Assembly (NCBI RefSeq): GCF_000149955.1
Contig: NC_030987.1
Span: 5,152,853-5,216,852, forward strand
Direction of reading: 5' to 3'
Length of the DNA stretch: 64,000 nt
DNA from: Fusarium oxysporum f. sp. lycopersici 4287
Taxonomy: Eukaryota; Ascomycota; Sordariomycetes; Hypocreales; Nectriaceae
Below, piece after piece: positions 11,018-21,489 of this stretch. The notes below the pieces were generated by a model, which was not told the origin of the DNA, did not search any database, and worked only from the letters and a program-made list of their open reading frames with translations. Every line of letters starts with the position of its first letter. Position 1 is the stretch's first letter. Both the position numbers and the translations under genes were made by a program.

Positions 11018-12829
11018 CAACCTTTCAACATAGAATATCGTGATTTTAAGATCAACCCTCTACCCAAGGAACCACTCGAATTATTCCAGCTTTTCGTACC
11101 TATTTCCCTTGTACAGTCATGGATTGAATACACCAACAGCTGGGTCGCTCACTTGCTCGAAAATGCCGTTATTGACAACTGGAATACCCCCCTTTCCAAA
11201 CAGTCCCGCATTCTCAAGTGGGAAGGCATCTCCACCGCAACAGCTTATGTATGGCTTGGGGTCCTTATTTACCTAGGAATTCATAGGGAAAATCCCTCAA
11301 GGACCATTGGAAGGCTCCTAGGCTAGGAGATCAGCGCCCCCTTCACTCAATCATCAAGTTCACGCCCTTACGCCGGTTTCAGCTGATTATAAGGTGTTTC
11401 CGCACTTTTGACTACACCAAGCTCGATGTGAGGGATGAGGACGATCTTCCAAAGACCTTCCAAGCGGCTGAAGAGTGGTCTGATCACATACAAAGGGTGT
11501 CTATCGAGCTCTATCTTCCAGGGACTAATCTGACTGTAGATGAGTGTATGATCCCTTTTACAGGCAGATCAAAAGAGATAACGCTCGTCAAGGGAAAGCC
11601 TACGCCGGTAGGGTTCAAAGTCTGGGTTATTGCGCAACAGGGCTATTTTCTGCAGTGGCTTTGGCATGTGAAGGCATCACCATATAAGGCTGTAGCGATT
11701 GAGCTACCTATACCACAACGGTGCGGCAAGAAGGGAAAGCTGCTGACCGAGATCCCTCTCAGCAATACACAGAGCGTCGTGGTTCACCTACTGAAAAGGC
11801 TGTTAACGCAGACATATCACGTCTTCACAGATAACCTCTTCTCGTCGCCGCAGCTCTTCCGCCTTCTTCGGCAGCTTGGATACGGGGCTACAGGCACGGC
11901 ACGCCCTAACAGCGGCATCACCACCGAGATGAAGCATATAAAAGAGACCGGGAAGCTTCCTGATGGCAAGCCTTTGGCGTATAATAAGGTATATTTAATC
12001 CCGACGAAGGATAAACAGGTTTGGACAACTTTACCTATATTTCCCTTACTAATTTGTCTCTTTCTGTTCCCTCTAGGTCCTTCAAATCGCTTGGAAAGAT
12101 AGCTCTGTAGTGCTCTTCCTTTCAACTGTGCACAGCGCAGCCCCTCTTGCCCGCACACGTATAAAGAGGATGTTGCCCGACAAAAGAGGCACAAAGGCAG
12201 AGGCACAACGCCTGCAGCAGGTATTCAATGGTGATAGCTTCAGGATGATCCCTATTCCTTCTATTGCCGCTCAGTATAACGTTGAAATGAATCACGTGGA
12301 CCGCGGCTATCAGATAAGGCCCTATACAACATATGAGCATCGATTCCGGCGCGGTCCTTGGCAGGCGTTGCTGTGGTCCTTCCTCCTTGAAGTCGCACTT
12401 GCGAATAGCTTCATTTTGCAGAAGAAGACCCGGCAGCCTCGTTCGAAGCCCTATACCACGCTTCAAGCTTGGAAAGAGGCTATTTACAACGCCATTTTCA
12501 ACAAGTACGGCACCGATAGCTGCACAAGGAAGAGATGCCGTACAGGGAAGGAAGAAGACAGCGAGGATCTTGAAGCACGGCAAATTCACCTACAAAGAGA
12601 TATCAATCATGTCTACAGAGGCAGAAATAGCTCTTCACCTTGCCTAGCTTGCAAAGGCCCCCGCCAAGGGCAGCCTCGACCCGCCAAAAGGGGGAAAAAA
12701 AAAGGAGGTTATTTACAGCCGATATCAGGAAATGCACGAGGTCGGGTTAGCAGGTACGGCTGCAAAGTGTATGATGTAGCGATTTGTAACAATGCTGACT
12801 GTAGGTACTTATATCACACGCCAATTTAG
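10892..12829 (+). pseudogene. piggyBac-like transposase (DDE_Tnp_1_7 type), one frameshift, one intron
   Basis: The enzyme would excise and insert the element at TTAA sites. ATG 10892 follows an A-rich leader. The first frame ends at 11326, but the correct frame (KAPRLGDQ) begins a base out of phase near 11290 and runs on, so there is a one-base frameshift. The three acidic positions of the family are placed as TVDECM (Asp codon 11538), VFTDNLF (11830) and MNHVDRGYQ (12299). In the last motif the second aspartate of the usual VDxxDQ is Tyr (12308-12310), whereas the copy at 53189 has VDRGDQ. A Cys-rich tail (CLACKG, CKVYDVAICNNADC) resembles the family's zinc-binding C-terminus. Removing a 58-nt intron joins the frames cleanly. 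Probably inactive. Confidence 0.82.
12019..12076 (+). other. spliceosomal intron in piggyBac-like transposase
   Basis: Starts GTTTGG after AAACAG, ends CCCTCTAG, with a branch-point-like TTACTAAT about 28 nt before the acceptor. Removal fuses IPTKDKQ to VLQIAWKDSSVVLFLSTVH in one frame, the motif order expected of the family. Length 58 nt is typical of filamentous ascomycetes. Confidence 0.85.
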
Positions 12830-13027
12830 GTGTAGATGGAGGTACCGGCTGTCACGGTTCATTTTGATTGGCCCCCCACCCCTGTCGTGACTTCGTGGAT
12901 GCCTTGTGCCACTTAAAGAGATAGGGTTAGAGATCCAATCAGACGATTAAGCGCATCGCTGAAAGTGGAGTCGCGGCAGTTTCGCCAGATAACCCCTTTC
13001 AAGTGAAAGAGAAAAACAGGGGCAGCG

Positions 13028-13265
13028 TGTCACAGCTCGACCAGACTGGCCTACCCTAGACCACTAACAAGGTAGATCCGGATCACGTGGCGATACGTTA
13101 TCGCAGAGACTTTGTTTACCGACCAGATAGTTCCTGAACGTAGCTCCTCGAGCTACGTCTTGTTAATAGAGCCTGACCTGCCTGCAGTGCCTATCCGTAG
13201 CAATAGACCGTATTCTGCCTGAAGCGTTCCCCGTTCACCTGCCCTACCGAGCCCAGCCCGTGACA
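13028..13265 (+). repeat. gypsy 5' LTR (238 bp)
   Basis: Begins TGTCACAGC and ends CCCGTGACA. Appears identical over its length to 21116-21353. Contains an internal hairpin, CGTAGCTCCTCGAGCTACG at about 13139-13157. Confidence 0.95.
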
Positions 13266-13276
13266 CTACGTAGCTC
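13266..13276 (+). promoter_or_regulatory. candidate primer-binding site (self-priming type)
   Basis: Two bases after the LTR, ACGTAGCTC (13268-13276) is the exact reverse complement of GAGCTACGT inside the LTR (13150-13158). In Tf1/sushi-type chromoviruses reverse transcription is primed by the RNA's own 5' end folding onto the PBS; this pairing would fit if transcription starts near 13150. Inference only: no start site is mapped, and the LTR hairpin competes for the same bases. Confidence 0.5.
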
Positions 13277-13299
13277 CCACCAATTGGACGCCGAACGCA

Positions 13300-14691
13300 A
13301 TGCCTGCCCACCCGACTCCCCCCGCTATCCCAGGAAGCCGCGCCGAATATGAGGCATGCTATGCAGAGGACCCCGATAAGTGGTACCAATACCTAAGCGA
13401 CGCCTACGCCTGGATGAAAGAACAGGAATCCAACCAGGTCGCAGCCGATAGGAAGCTCGTAGAGCTCCAAGTCCAGGTCGAGACCCAGCAAGAGGAAATC
13501 CTGAACCTCCAGAACACCCTACAGGCGGTACAGATCGAGAAGTCCGCCGCCATGATGCAGAGGTCATGGGTAGAGGACCGGCTTGATAAGAAAGAAAAGG
13601 AACTAGAGGCGGCCCGGGATGAAGCCCGCCAAGCTATAGCCTCTAGACTACCTACTGTATCAGCCCTAACGCCCTCCGCTACGCCTGATCCCCTTGCTAA
13701 GACGCAAGCAGCTGAGATTGTGGGAGCGGCTCCGCCTCCTACTACCCGATCTACCGCCTCCGCCTACCTTTCAGAACGACTACCCGACCCTGAGAAGTTT
13801 GAAGCTACCCGCGCAGACTTACGCCGCTTCCGTGATGCCATTACAGAGAAACTAACCGTTAATGAAGACCGATACCCGACTGCAGTGAGCCGTATGGCTT
13901 ATGTGAATAGCCGACTGAACAAGGAATCCTACAAGCTCATACAACCTTACATCTTTAAGGGAGCTTGCCGCCTTCCAGACTATCAGGATATCTTGGATAT
14001 CCTACAGGGCGCCTATGGGGACCCGAACGAAGCCAGAACAGCACGACGGAAGCTAGATGTTATCAAACAGAGAGATAGAGACTTCTCTACCTTCTATGCC
14101 GAGTTTCAGAGCCTGAGCCTTGATAGCGGCCTTGAGGGAGATGCCCTGGCCCCTTTCCTCGAGAAGGCCGTATCGAAAGAGCTATCCGAGATGCTCCTGA
14201 ATAACCCCCCTGCCGATTACAGCTATAATACATTAGTATCGCACTTCAAGGAACTGGATATACGCCTGCAAGAATACCGTGAGAAGAGCCGACCCTATAT
14301 CCCTAAGAGGTCGAACCCTATACCTCGTGTAGGTCCTACACGCACACGGGCCGAGAGACAAGAGAGGAAGTCCCCCTCGCCCCGTAGGGGTCGAAGCCCC
14401 CCTGAGAATCCCCAGCTTGCCGGAGACCCCATGGACTTAAGCAATCAACGCCGCTATATCCGCCCGAACTACCGCAGAGAGAATAACCAGTGCTTCCGTT
14501 GCGGGTCGTCATCTCACTACCTCCGCGACTGCCCTGAACCCGACACCCGGCCTGCTAAATTCCGACACGCAGCTATTCCCCAGAGCCCTTACCGCTATAG
14601 CCGTCACTCCTCTCCAAGATCCCCGGCTCTAGACCGATCCGACTCCCGCAACTCACGAAGGCACCAGGAAAACGGGGCGAGCCTGTCCTAA
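13300..14691 (+). CDS. gag: gypsy Gag polyprotein
   Basis: Gag, 463 residues, forms the virus-like particle and binds element RNA. Residues about 40-115 are a charged, Gln/Glu-rich helical stretch (likely coiled coil). The central part (about 155-330) resembles the retrotransposon Gag capsid region, including a paraneoplastic/Ty3-type block around DLRRFRDAI and [14 protein letters not shown] basic, Arg/Ser/Pro-rich linker leads to one zinc knuckle, [14 protein letters not shown], near residue 401. ATG 13300 is the first in frame after the LTR. The pol frame (minus one relative to gag) is open from 14601, so the two frames overlap by about 90 nt, pointing to a -1 frameshift for Gag-Pol. I could not pick out a canonical slippery heptamer. 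Confidence 0.93.
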   Translation: MPAHPTPPAIPGSRAEYEACYAEDPDKWYQYLSDAYAWMKEQESNQVAADRKLVELQVQVETQQEEILNLQNTLQAVQIEKSAAMMQRSWVEDRLDKKEKELEAARDEARQAIASRLPTVSALTPSATPDPLAKTQAAEIVGAAPPPTTRSTASAYLSERLPDPEKFEATRADLRRFRDAITEKLTVNEDRYPTAVSRMAYVNSRLNKESYKLIQPYIFKGACRLPDYQDILDILQGAYGDPNEARTARRKLDVIKQRDRDFSTFYAEFQSLSLDSGLEGDALAPFLEKAVSKELSEMLLNNPPADYSYNTLVSHFKELDIRLQEYREKSRPYIPKRSNPIPRVGPTRTRAERQERKSPSPRRGRSPPENPQLAGDPMDLSNQRRYIRPNYRRENNQCFRCGSSSHYLRDCPEPDTRPAKFRHAAIPQSPYRYSRHSSPRSPALDRSDSRNSRRHQENGASLS

Positions 14692-14801
14692 GTCGGCGGC
14701 AGGCTCCCGCCTCACTACCACCCGCACTGAAGATCAGACTATCTGCCGCCTCGGTCCATGGGATTCCAGTTGAAGAGGAAGGGAACCAACGTTCTAACTT
14801 A

Positions 14802-17800
14802 ATGATTTTACCTGCTAACCTAATATCAACTGGAAAGGAACCAATACCTTCTTACGCTATGACAGATAGCGGAGCAGAAGGGAAAGGATTCATTGATGAA
14901 AGCTGGGCTAAGTCCCAGAACCTGCAATTCCGCCCCCTGAAGAGGCCTTTCGAAATAGAAGTATTCGATGGCCGCCCTGCCGAGAGTGGACAGATCACCC
15001 ACTACGTCCGTGCCGGACTCCGTATCGCCGACCACTACCAGAAGAATATGTTATTCTACGTCACCCGGCTAGCCAGCTATCCTATAGTCTTAGGAATGCC
15101 CTGGTTAAAGCAACACGATCCACAGGTAGGCTTCGCAGCCCACACCTTTACCTTTAATAGTCTATACTGTCAGAAGTTCTGTAATACACCAGCCAAGCCC
15201 ACAAAAATCAAAGCCCTACAGACCGTCCCAAAGAAATTCCTCCGCCAGCTAGAACAGAACATTCCCCAAAGCCTGAGGAGGAAGGATATCCTTCCTATAT
15301 CCCTACAAGCTGTCAGACTATATAGCCGGAGAACCCGCTGTCGCTTCTTCGCTGTCACCCTGGAACAGATAGACAGAGCATTACAGAATAAGAGTGAGGA
15401 TCTGAGACTGCCCGAGGAACTACGAGAGTTCCAGGACGTATTTTCGCCTAAAGAAGCAGAGAAGCTACCTCCGCACCGAGCCGGAGATCACCACATTGAA
15501 CTGATACCCGGAGGGAAGCTGCCCTTCGGCCCGCTATATGGAATGTCCCGAGAAGAGTTGACAGCTCTACGAGAGTGGCTCGATGAGAACCTGCGCAAAG
15601 GATTCATCCGACCTAGCTCTTCACCCGTCGCCTCCCCAGTGCTGTTTGTCAAGAAGCCAGGCGGCGGGCTACGATTCTGCGTGGACTACAGGGCCCTGAA
15701 TAATATCACCGTAAAGGACCGCTACCCGTTACCCCTGATCAAGGAATCCCTGAACAACCTGTCCGGCATGAAGTACTTCTCCCGCATAGATATTGTATCC
15801 GCTTTTAACAACCTCCGGATCGAGAAGGGCCAAGAATACCTCACGGCCTTCCGGACCCGTTTCGGATTATATGAGTCCCTGGTCATGCCCTTCGGCCTGA
15901 CAGGAGCCCCTGCAACGTTTCAACGTTATATTAACGACGCTCTGCGAGAGCACCTGGATATATTCTGTACAGCTTACTTAGACGACATCCTGATTTACAG
16001 CCGGACCCGGGAGGAGCACATAGAGCACCTCAAGTTGGTGCTCCAGAGGCTGAGATCCGCTGGGCTCTTCGCAAACCCATCGAAGTGCGAATTCCTAGTG
16101 AAAGGGACGAAATTCCTGGGCCTGATCGTGGGCCAGGAAGGCATCAGAATGGACCCCGCGAAGGTTGAGACTGTTAAGAACTGGAAAACACCGACCTGCC
16201 TGACAGATGTACAAGCCTTCATTGGCTTCGGGAACTTCTATAGGAGGTTCATCCGTGACTTCTCAAAGCTCACAGCACCCCTGAATAGACTGACAAAAAA
16301 GGATGTACCCTTTATATGGGACGATACTTGCGAGAAGGCCTTTGTAAGGTTAAAGGAAGCCTTTATAACGGCACCAATTCTACGCCCGTTTGACTGGACC
16401 AAGGACGTGATCCTTGAGACCGATGCCTCTGATTATGTCTCAGCAGGCGTACTCTCACAGTATGATAACGAAGGAAGGTTACACCCGGTGGCGTTCTTCT
16501 CAAAGAAGCACACTGCTACAGAGTGTAACTACGAGATCTACGACAAGGAACTGATGGCTATTATCCGCTGTTTTGAAGAATGGAGACCTGAACTGGAGGG
16601 AGCACCCTCACCTATCAGAGTTATTACAGACCACAAGAACCTCGAGTACTTCACGACCACGAAGTTGCTGAATAGGAGGCAGGCTAGGTGGTCTGAATTC
16701 TTGTCCCGCTTTAATTTCCAGATCACCTATAGACCAGGGAAGCAAGGAGTTAAGCCCGATGCCCTGACCAGGAGGTCAGAGGACCTCCCTAAAGAGGGGG
16801 ATGAGCGCCTGGCGCACCAGAGCCAAGTAGTCCTGAAGAAGGAGAATTGGCAACTTCCACCGTTAAAGGTCCAGAGAGCCCGCATCCGACAACCGCACCG
16901 ACAAGGTTCAATACCAATAGAGGAACCCATCCTTTCCTTAGAGCTACCAGAAGACATTAGCCGCCTGTTAGACCAAGCCTATAAGACCGATGAAGATCTA
17001 CAGTCGATACTGCAAGCCCTAGAAGAAGGAGCCCCACGCCACCCGAAGATCACACTTGCCGAATGCAAAGTAATACAAGACCGACTGCTATACCGAGACC
17101 GCGTTTATATTCCGAATTACGACCCCCTGAAGACCGCACTCCTGAAGGCTAGCCACGAACACCCTATAGCTGGTCACCCAGGCCGCGCCCGTACTTATGA
17201 TCTACTCTCCCGCGATTACTACTGGCCTGGAATGCTGTCATATGTTGAACGATGGGTTAAGAACTGTCATACCTGCCGAAGAGCCAATCCTGCCCGAGAG
17301 GCAAGGCAAGGAGTCCTAAAGCCCCTACCGGTACCTGAACGAGCCTGGCAACACATATCAATGGATTTTATCACCTACCTGCCGCCCAGCGAAGGACACG
17401 ACGCCATATTGATTATAGCCTGCCGCCTCACGAAGATGAGACATATTATCGCCTGTAAAGGGACCTGTGATGCAGAAGACACCGCCCGTTATTACCTGAA
17501 AGAGGTGTGGAAGCTACATGGCCTCCCACATACAATTATATCAGACCGGGGACCCCAATTTGTGGCTGAGTTCTGGAAGAAGCTTACCCAGCAGCTATCA
17601 ATCAACTCGCTGCTATCAACCGCCTATCACCCCGAGACCGATGGACAGACAGAACGCTTAAATGCGATATTGGAACAGTACCTGAGAGCCTATGTATCTT
17701 ACTTACAAGATGACTGGAGCCGATGGCTCCCTCTGGCCGAGTTCGCTGCGAACTCCCTGAAGTCTGAGACGACCGGTATGTCCCCGTTCTTCGCGAATTA

Positions 17801-18437
17801 CGGATTCAACCCGCGGATGGGCTTCGAGCCTACAATTACAGTCAAAGGAACACCTGCCACAAGAGACGCTGAGAAGTTCGCGCAAAAAATGAATGAGATA
17901 CTGGAATACCTACGCTCCGAGAGTATAGCCGCGCAAGCCCGCTACGAAACCCAAGCGAACCGTCACCGACGACCTGCCAGACAATATCGTGAAGGAGATC
18001 ACGTTTGGTTAGACGCCCGAAACATCAAGACATTGAGACCGCAGAAGAAGCTAGACTGGAAGAACATCGGCCCGCTTAAGATCACGAAGGTTATCTCCCC
18101 GTACGCCTACCGACTGGAACTGCCTGCCAGTATGAAGATACACCCGGTATTTCACACAAACCTGCTTAAGCCCGCCGCTACCGACCCGCTGCCGGGCCAG
18201 AATCCAGACCCGCCGCCGCCTGTCGAAGCTGAAGGAGTAGAGGAGTGGGAAGTCGAAGATATCGTAGATTCCCGCTGGGACAGACGCGGCCGCGGAGGCC
18301 GTCCTAGACTGAAGTATACCGTGAAATGGGCTGGATACGCAGACCCAACAGAAGTCCCCGCAGACTATGTGGAGAACGCCGCCGAGGTTGTGGCTAACTT
18401 CCACAGGAGATATCCCGATAAACCTGGACCACAGTGA
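14802..18437 (+). CDS. pol: gypsy Pol polyprotein (protease, RT, RNase H, integrase, chromodomain)
   Basis: Pol, 1211 residues from the first ATG; the frame is open upstream to 14601 and is probably entered by frameshifting. Order of domains: aspartic protease (TDSGAEG, residues about 21-27), reverse transcriptase with YLDD at about 392-395, RNase H (ETDASDY near 540), integrase with HHCC zinc finger (HEHPIAGH to CHTC, about 785-821) and D, D, E catalytic residues ([23 protein letters not shown]; about 853, 915, 951), then a C-terminal chromodomain (VEDIVDSRW to VKWAGY, about 1150-1205) that in chromoviruses directs integration to heterochromatin. The usual TWEP of the chromodomain reads EVPAD here, so one aromatic cage residue is absent. 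No disabling mutation is visible; likely a recently active copy. Confidence 0.96.
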   Translation: MILPANLISTGKEPIPSYAMTDSGAEGKGFIDESWAKSQNLQFRPLKRPFEIEVFDGRPAESGQITHYVRAGLRIADHYQKNMLFYVTRLASYPIVLGMPWLKQHDPQVGFAAHTFTFNSLYCQKFCNTPAKPTKIKALQTVPKKFLRQLEQNIPQSLRRKDILPISLQAVRLYSRRTRCRFFAVTLEQIDRALQNKSEDLRLPEELREFQDVFSPKEAEKLPPHRAGDHHIELIPGGKLPFGPLYGMSREELTALREWLDENLRKGFIRPSSSPVASPVLFVKKPGGGLRFCVDYRALNNITVKDRYPLPLIKESLNNLSGMKYFSRIDIVSAFNNLRIEKGQEYLTAFRTRFGLYESLVMPFGLTGAPATFQRYINDALREHLDIFCTAYLDDILIYSRTREEHIEHLKLVLQRLRSAGLFANPSKCEFLVKGTKFLGLIVGQEGIRMDPAKVETVKNWKTPTCLTDVQAFIGFGNFYRRFIRDFSKLTAPLNRLTKKDVPFIWDDTCEKAFVRLKEAFITAPILRPFDWTKDVILETDASDYVSAGVLSQYDNEGRLHPVAFFSKKHTATECNYEIYDKELMAIIRCFEEWRPELEGAPSPIRVITDHKNLEYFTTTKLLNRRQARWSEFLSRFNFQITYRPGKQGVKPDALTRRSEDLPKEGDERLAHQSQVVLKKENWQLPPLKVQRARIRQPHRQGSIPIEEPILSLELPEDISRLLDQAYKTDEDLQSILQALEEGAPRHPKITLAECKVIQDRLLYRDRVYIPNYDPLKTALLKASHEHPIAGHPGRARTYDLLSRDYYWPGMLSYVERWVKNCHTCRRANPAREARQGVLKPLPVPERAWQHISMDFITYLPPSEGHDAILIIACRLTKMRHIIACKGTCDAEDTARYYLKEVWKLHGLPHTIISDRGPQFVAEFWKKLTQQLSINSLLSTAYHPETDGQTERLNAILEQYLRAYVSYLQDDWSRWLPLAEFAANSLKSETTGMSPFFANYGFNPRMGFEPTITVKGTPATRDAEKFAQKMNEILEYLRSESIAAQARYETQANRHRRPARQYREGDHVWLDARNIKTLRPQKKLDWKNIGPLKITKVISPYAYRLELPASMKIHPVFHTNLLKPAATDPLPGQNPDPPPPVEAEGVEEWEVEDIVDSRWDRRGRGGRPRLKYTVKWAGYADPTEVPADYVENAAEVVANFHRRYPDKPGPQ

Positions 18438-18461
18438 CCTATCTCGACAGAGCTCGATGCT

Positions 18462-18473
18462 AAGAGAGGGGGG
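18462..18473 (+). other. polypurine tract of gypsy element
   Basis: AAGAGAGGGGGG lies three bases before the LTR start at 18477; the same tract precedes the LTR at 21116. It is the expected plus-strand primer. Confidence 0.8.
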
Positions 18474-18476
18474 TAC

Positions 18477-18724
18477 TGTCACAGCTCGACCAGACTGGCC
18501 TACCCTAGACCACTAACAAGGTAGATCCGGATCACGTGGCGATCAACTCTCTCCGGTAAAAATTCTTTCTTGGCACGCACTGTTAGTGCGGTGCTAGGAG
18601 CGGGATTTTCTGCAGGCCACGCGACCACACAAAAACTGCGGGGACGCTATCGGCTCCCTAACAGCAGTTTTCGATGAAGGAATTTTGGAGAGTTCGCCTT
18701 CTCTACCGAGCCCAGCCCGTGACA
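18477..18724 (+). repeat. gypsy-type LTR with a replaced centre (248 bp)
   Basis: The first 67 bp and last 22 bp equal those of the LTRs at 13028 and 21116, but the 159 bp between (18544-18702) share nothing obvious with the 149 bp in those LTRs. The new centre is bounded by inverted AACTCTC/GAGAGTT sequences and contains nested inverted repeats (AAAACTGC ... GCAGTTTT). Following bases are ATTGT, which do not match the element's left flank. Confidence 0.8.
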
Positions 18725-19254
18725 ATTGTACAGTATATTACTAGAAAAGAAAAAGGTTAGGACAGAGAGTATATTGCTATAAAGATAGTAATAAAAAGGT
18801 TATTATATTTTATATAAAGAGAGCATATAAGGAATAAAGAGAGAAAGGAAAGTAAAAATATATTAGGTAGTATAAGTACTATATAAAGGGAAAAGTAAGT
18901 AAATAGTACTTATATAACTAAGGGTAAATATAAAGATTAACTAGGATGAAAGATAATATTACAGAAAAGGAAAGAGAAAAAAAGAAAAAAAGAAAAAAAT
19001 AAAGAGATTTTATAATAGTAAGATTAAATAGTAGATGTATAGTATTAGGGTTATTATAAAGCATTAAAACACAAGGTTAGGAAGAAGTAACTAGTAGGAT
19101 AAAAGGGTTATAAAGTAGAAAGAGAAAGATAAGATATAAAGAGGGAAATTAAAGAGTAAGGTTATAATCTACTAAAGGTAGTAGATATAGTAAGTGTAAG
19201 GCAGTAGTAACAAGAGTTAGGGTTAAGGAAGAAAAGTAATATTATTCTATCTAG
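18725..19254. other. purine-rich, AT-rich low-complexity sequence
   Basis: Long runs of A and G with few C, no reading frame of note. Resembles heavily RIPed or low-complexity subtelomeric filler. Nothing else recognised. Confidence 0.7.
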
Positions 19255-19418
19255 TGTTTATTTTAAGGTTAGGGGTAAACAGAGTTATAGGGTTAGGGTT
19301 ATAGAGTTTTTCAAGGTTAGGGTTAAAGCAGGTAAAAGGGTTAGGGTTATAGAGTTTTTCAAGGTTAGGGTTAAAGCAGGTGAAAGGGTTAGGGTTATAG
19401 AGAGTAATAATGGTTAGG
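19255..19418. repeat. degenerate telomere-like (TTAGGG) repeats with a 48-bp higher-order unit, at a contig end
   Basis: GGGTTAGGGTTATAG and AAGGTTAGGGTTAAAG blocks alternate; a 48-bp unit occurs about two and a half times between 19283 and 19418. The contig ends here. TTAGGG is the telomeric repeat of most filamentous ascomycetes; these are diverged, not a pure telomere. Confidence 0.75.
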
Positions 19419-19518
19419 NNNNNNNNNNNNNNNNNNNNNNNNNNNNNNNNNNNNNNNNNNNNNNNNNNNNNNNNNNNNNNNNNNNNNNNNNNNNNNNNNN
19501 NNNNNNNNNNNNNNNNNN
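19419..19518. other. assembly gap (100 N)
   Basis: Exactly 100 N. The right flank re-enters the gypsy pol gene, duplicating 16937-18543 with one base difference seen. Confidence 0.99.
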
Positions 19519-19575
19519 TCATCTCGACAATCTCATCAACAAGGTTTCATTTCCATTAGAGAACTCCATCTTTCT

Positions 19576-21076
19576 CTTAGAGCTACCAGAAGACATTAGC
19601 CGCCTGTTAGACCAAGCCTATAAGACCGATGAAGATCTACAGTCGATACTGCAAGCCCTAGAAGAAGGAGCCCCACGCCACCCGAAGATCACACTTGCCG
19701 AATGCAAAGTAATACAAGACCGACTGCTATACCGAGACCGCGTTTATATTCCGAATTACGACCCTCTGAAGACCGCACTCCTGAAGGCTAGCCACGAACA
19801 CCCTATAGCTGGTCACCCAGGCCGCGCCCGTACTTATGATCTACTCTCCCGCGATTACTACTGGCCTGGAATGCTGTCATATGTTGAACGATGGGTTAAG
19901 AACTGTCATACCTGCCGAAGAGCCAATCCTGCCCGAGAGGCAAGGCAAGGAGTCCTAAAGCCCCTACCGGTACCTGAACGAGCCTGGCAACACATATCAA
20001 TGGATTTTATCACCTACCTGCCGCCCAGCGAAGGACACGACGCCATATTGATTATAGCCTGCCGCCTCACGAAGATGAGACATATTATCGCCTGTAAAGG
20101 GACCTGTGATGCAGAAGACACCGCCCGTTATTACCTGAAAGAGGTGTGGAAGCTACATGGCCTCCCACATACAATTATATCAGACCGGGGACCCCAATTT
20201 GTGGCTGAGTTCTGGAAGAAGCTTACCCAGCAGCTATCAATCAACTCGCTGCTATCAACCGCCTATCACCCCGAGACCGATGGACAGACAGAACGCTTAA
20301 ATGCGATATTGGAACAGTACCTGAGAGCCTATGTATCTTACTTACAAGATGACTGGAGCCGATGGCTCCCTCTGGCCGAGTTCGCTGCGAACTCCCTGAA
20401 GTCTGAGACGACCGGTATGTCCCCGTTCTTCGCGAATTACGGATTCAACCCGCGGATGGGCTTCGAGCCTACAATTACAGTCAAAGGAACACCTGCCACA
20501 AGAGACGCTGAGAAGTTCGCGCAAAAAATGAATGAGATACTGGAATACCTACGCTCCGAGAGTATAGCCGCGCAAGCCCGCTACGAAACCCAAGCGAACC
20601 GTCACCGACGACCTGCCAGACAATATCGTGAAGGAGATCACGTTTGGTTAGACGCCCGAAACATCAAGACATTGAGACCGCAGAAGAAGCTAGACTGGAA
20701 GAACATCGGCCCGCTTAAGATCACGAAGGTTATCTCCCCGTACGCCTACCGACTGGAACTGCCTGCCAGTATGAAGATACACCCGGTATTTCACACAAAC
20801 CTGCTTAAGCCCGCCGCTACCGACCCGCTGCCGGGCCAGAATCCAGACCCGCCGCCGCCTGTCGAAGCTGAAGGAGTAGAGGAGTGGGAAGTCGAAGATA
20901 TCGTAGATTCCCGCTGGGACAGACGCGGCCGCGGAGGCCGTCCTAGACTGAAGTATACCGTGAAATGGGCTGGATACGCAGACCCAACAGAAGTCCCCGC
21001 AGACTATGTGGAGAACGCCGCCGAGGTTGTGGCTAACTTCCACAGGAGATATCCCGATAAACCTGGACCACAGTGA
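19576..21076 (+). pseudogene. pol: gypsy pol, 3' part only (integrase and chromodomain), truncated by gap
   Basis: Equivalent to 16937-18437 with a single C/T difference noticed (19764). It covers the integrase zinc finger, catalytic core and chromodomain and ends at the same stop. It is 5' truncated by the gap, not by mutation; the first 57 bp after the gap (19519-19575) resemble 16880-16936 only loosely, as expected of a noisy contig end. Very probably the true 3' half of the element that begins at 13028. Confidence 0.85.
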
Positions 21077-21115
21077 CCTATCTCGACAGAGCTCGATGCT
21101 AAGAGAGGGGGGTAC

Positions 21116-21353
21116 TGTCACAGCTCGACCAGACTGGCCTACCCTAGACCACTAACAAGGTAGATCCGGATCACGTGGCGATACGTTATCGCAGAGACTT
21201 TGTTTACCGACCAGATAGTTCCTGAACGTAGCTCCTCGAGCTACGTCTTGTTAATAGAGCCTGACCTGCCTGCAGTGCCTATCCGTAGCAATAGACCGTA
21301 TTCTGCCTGAAGCGTTCCCCGTTCACCTGCCCTACCGAGCCCAGCCCGTGACA
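21116..21353 (+). repeat. gypsy 3' LTR (238 bp) followed by CAGCG
   Basis: Matches 13028-13265 throughout. The next five bases, CAGCG (21354-21358), equal the five bases before the 5' LTR, giving a 5-bp target-site duplication for an insertion spanning 13028-21353. Confidence 0.95.
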
Positions 21354-21489
21354 CAGCGGTCCAATCAAGACGCGTCAAAGTCCTCTTTCACTTGAATTTG
21401 GAGCTGGAATAATGATGTAGATCGTAGGACTTTCATCTAGGACTTTCTAGGACTCAGGTCCAAGAAGGGACCACTCAAGGACATAAGAT

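Larger units (their letters stand above)
10716..12925 (+). mobile_element. piggyBac-like DNA transposon A
   Basis: Terminal inverted repeats of 30 bp at 10716-10745 and 12896-12925 match at 29 of 30 positions. The one difference falls in the tetranucleotide that reads TTGA on the left and TTAA (as read inward) on the right, the expected piggyBac target site, with GTGGCACAAGGCATCCA inside it. A single transposase gene (10892-12829) with one intron fills the element. Light damage only. Confidence 0.8.
13028..18543 (+). mobile_element. Ty3/gypsy chromovirus LTR retrotransposon (left contig part)
   Basis: A 5' LTR (13028-13265), gag (13300-14691) and pol with a C-terminal chromodomain (14802-18437) are intact and GC-rich, with no RIP stops. 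Preceding bases are CAGCG (13023-13027). The same five bases follow the identical LTR at 21116-21353, so the element's real 3' end is probably there, and the stretch 18544-19418 does not belong to this insertion. Joining 16937 with its equivalent 19576 gives an element of about 5.7 kb. Confidence 0.92.
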
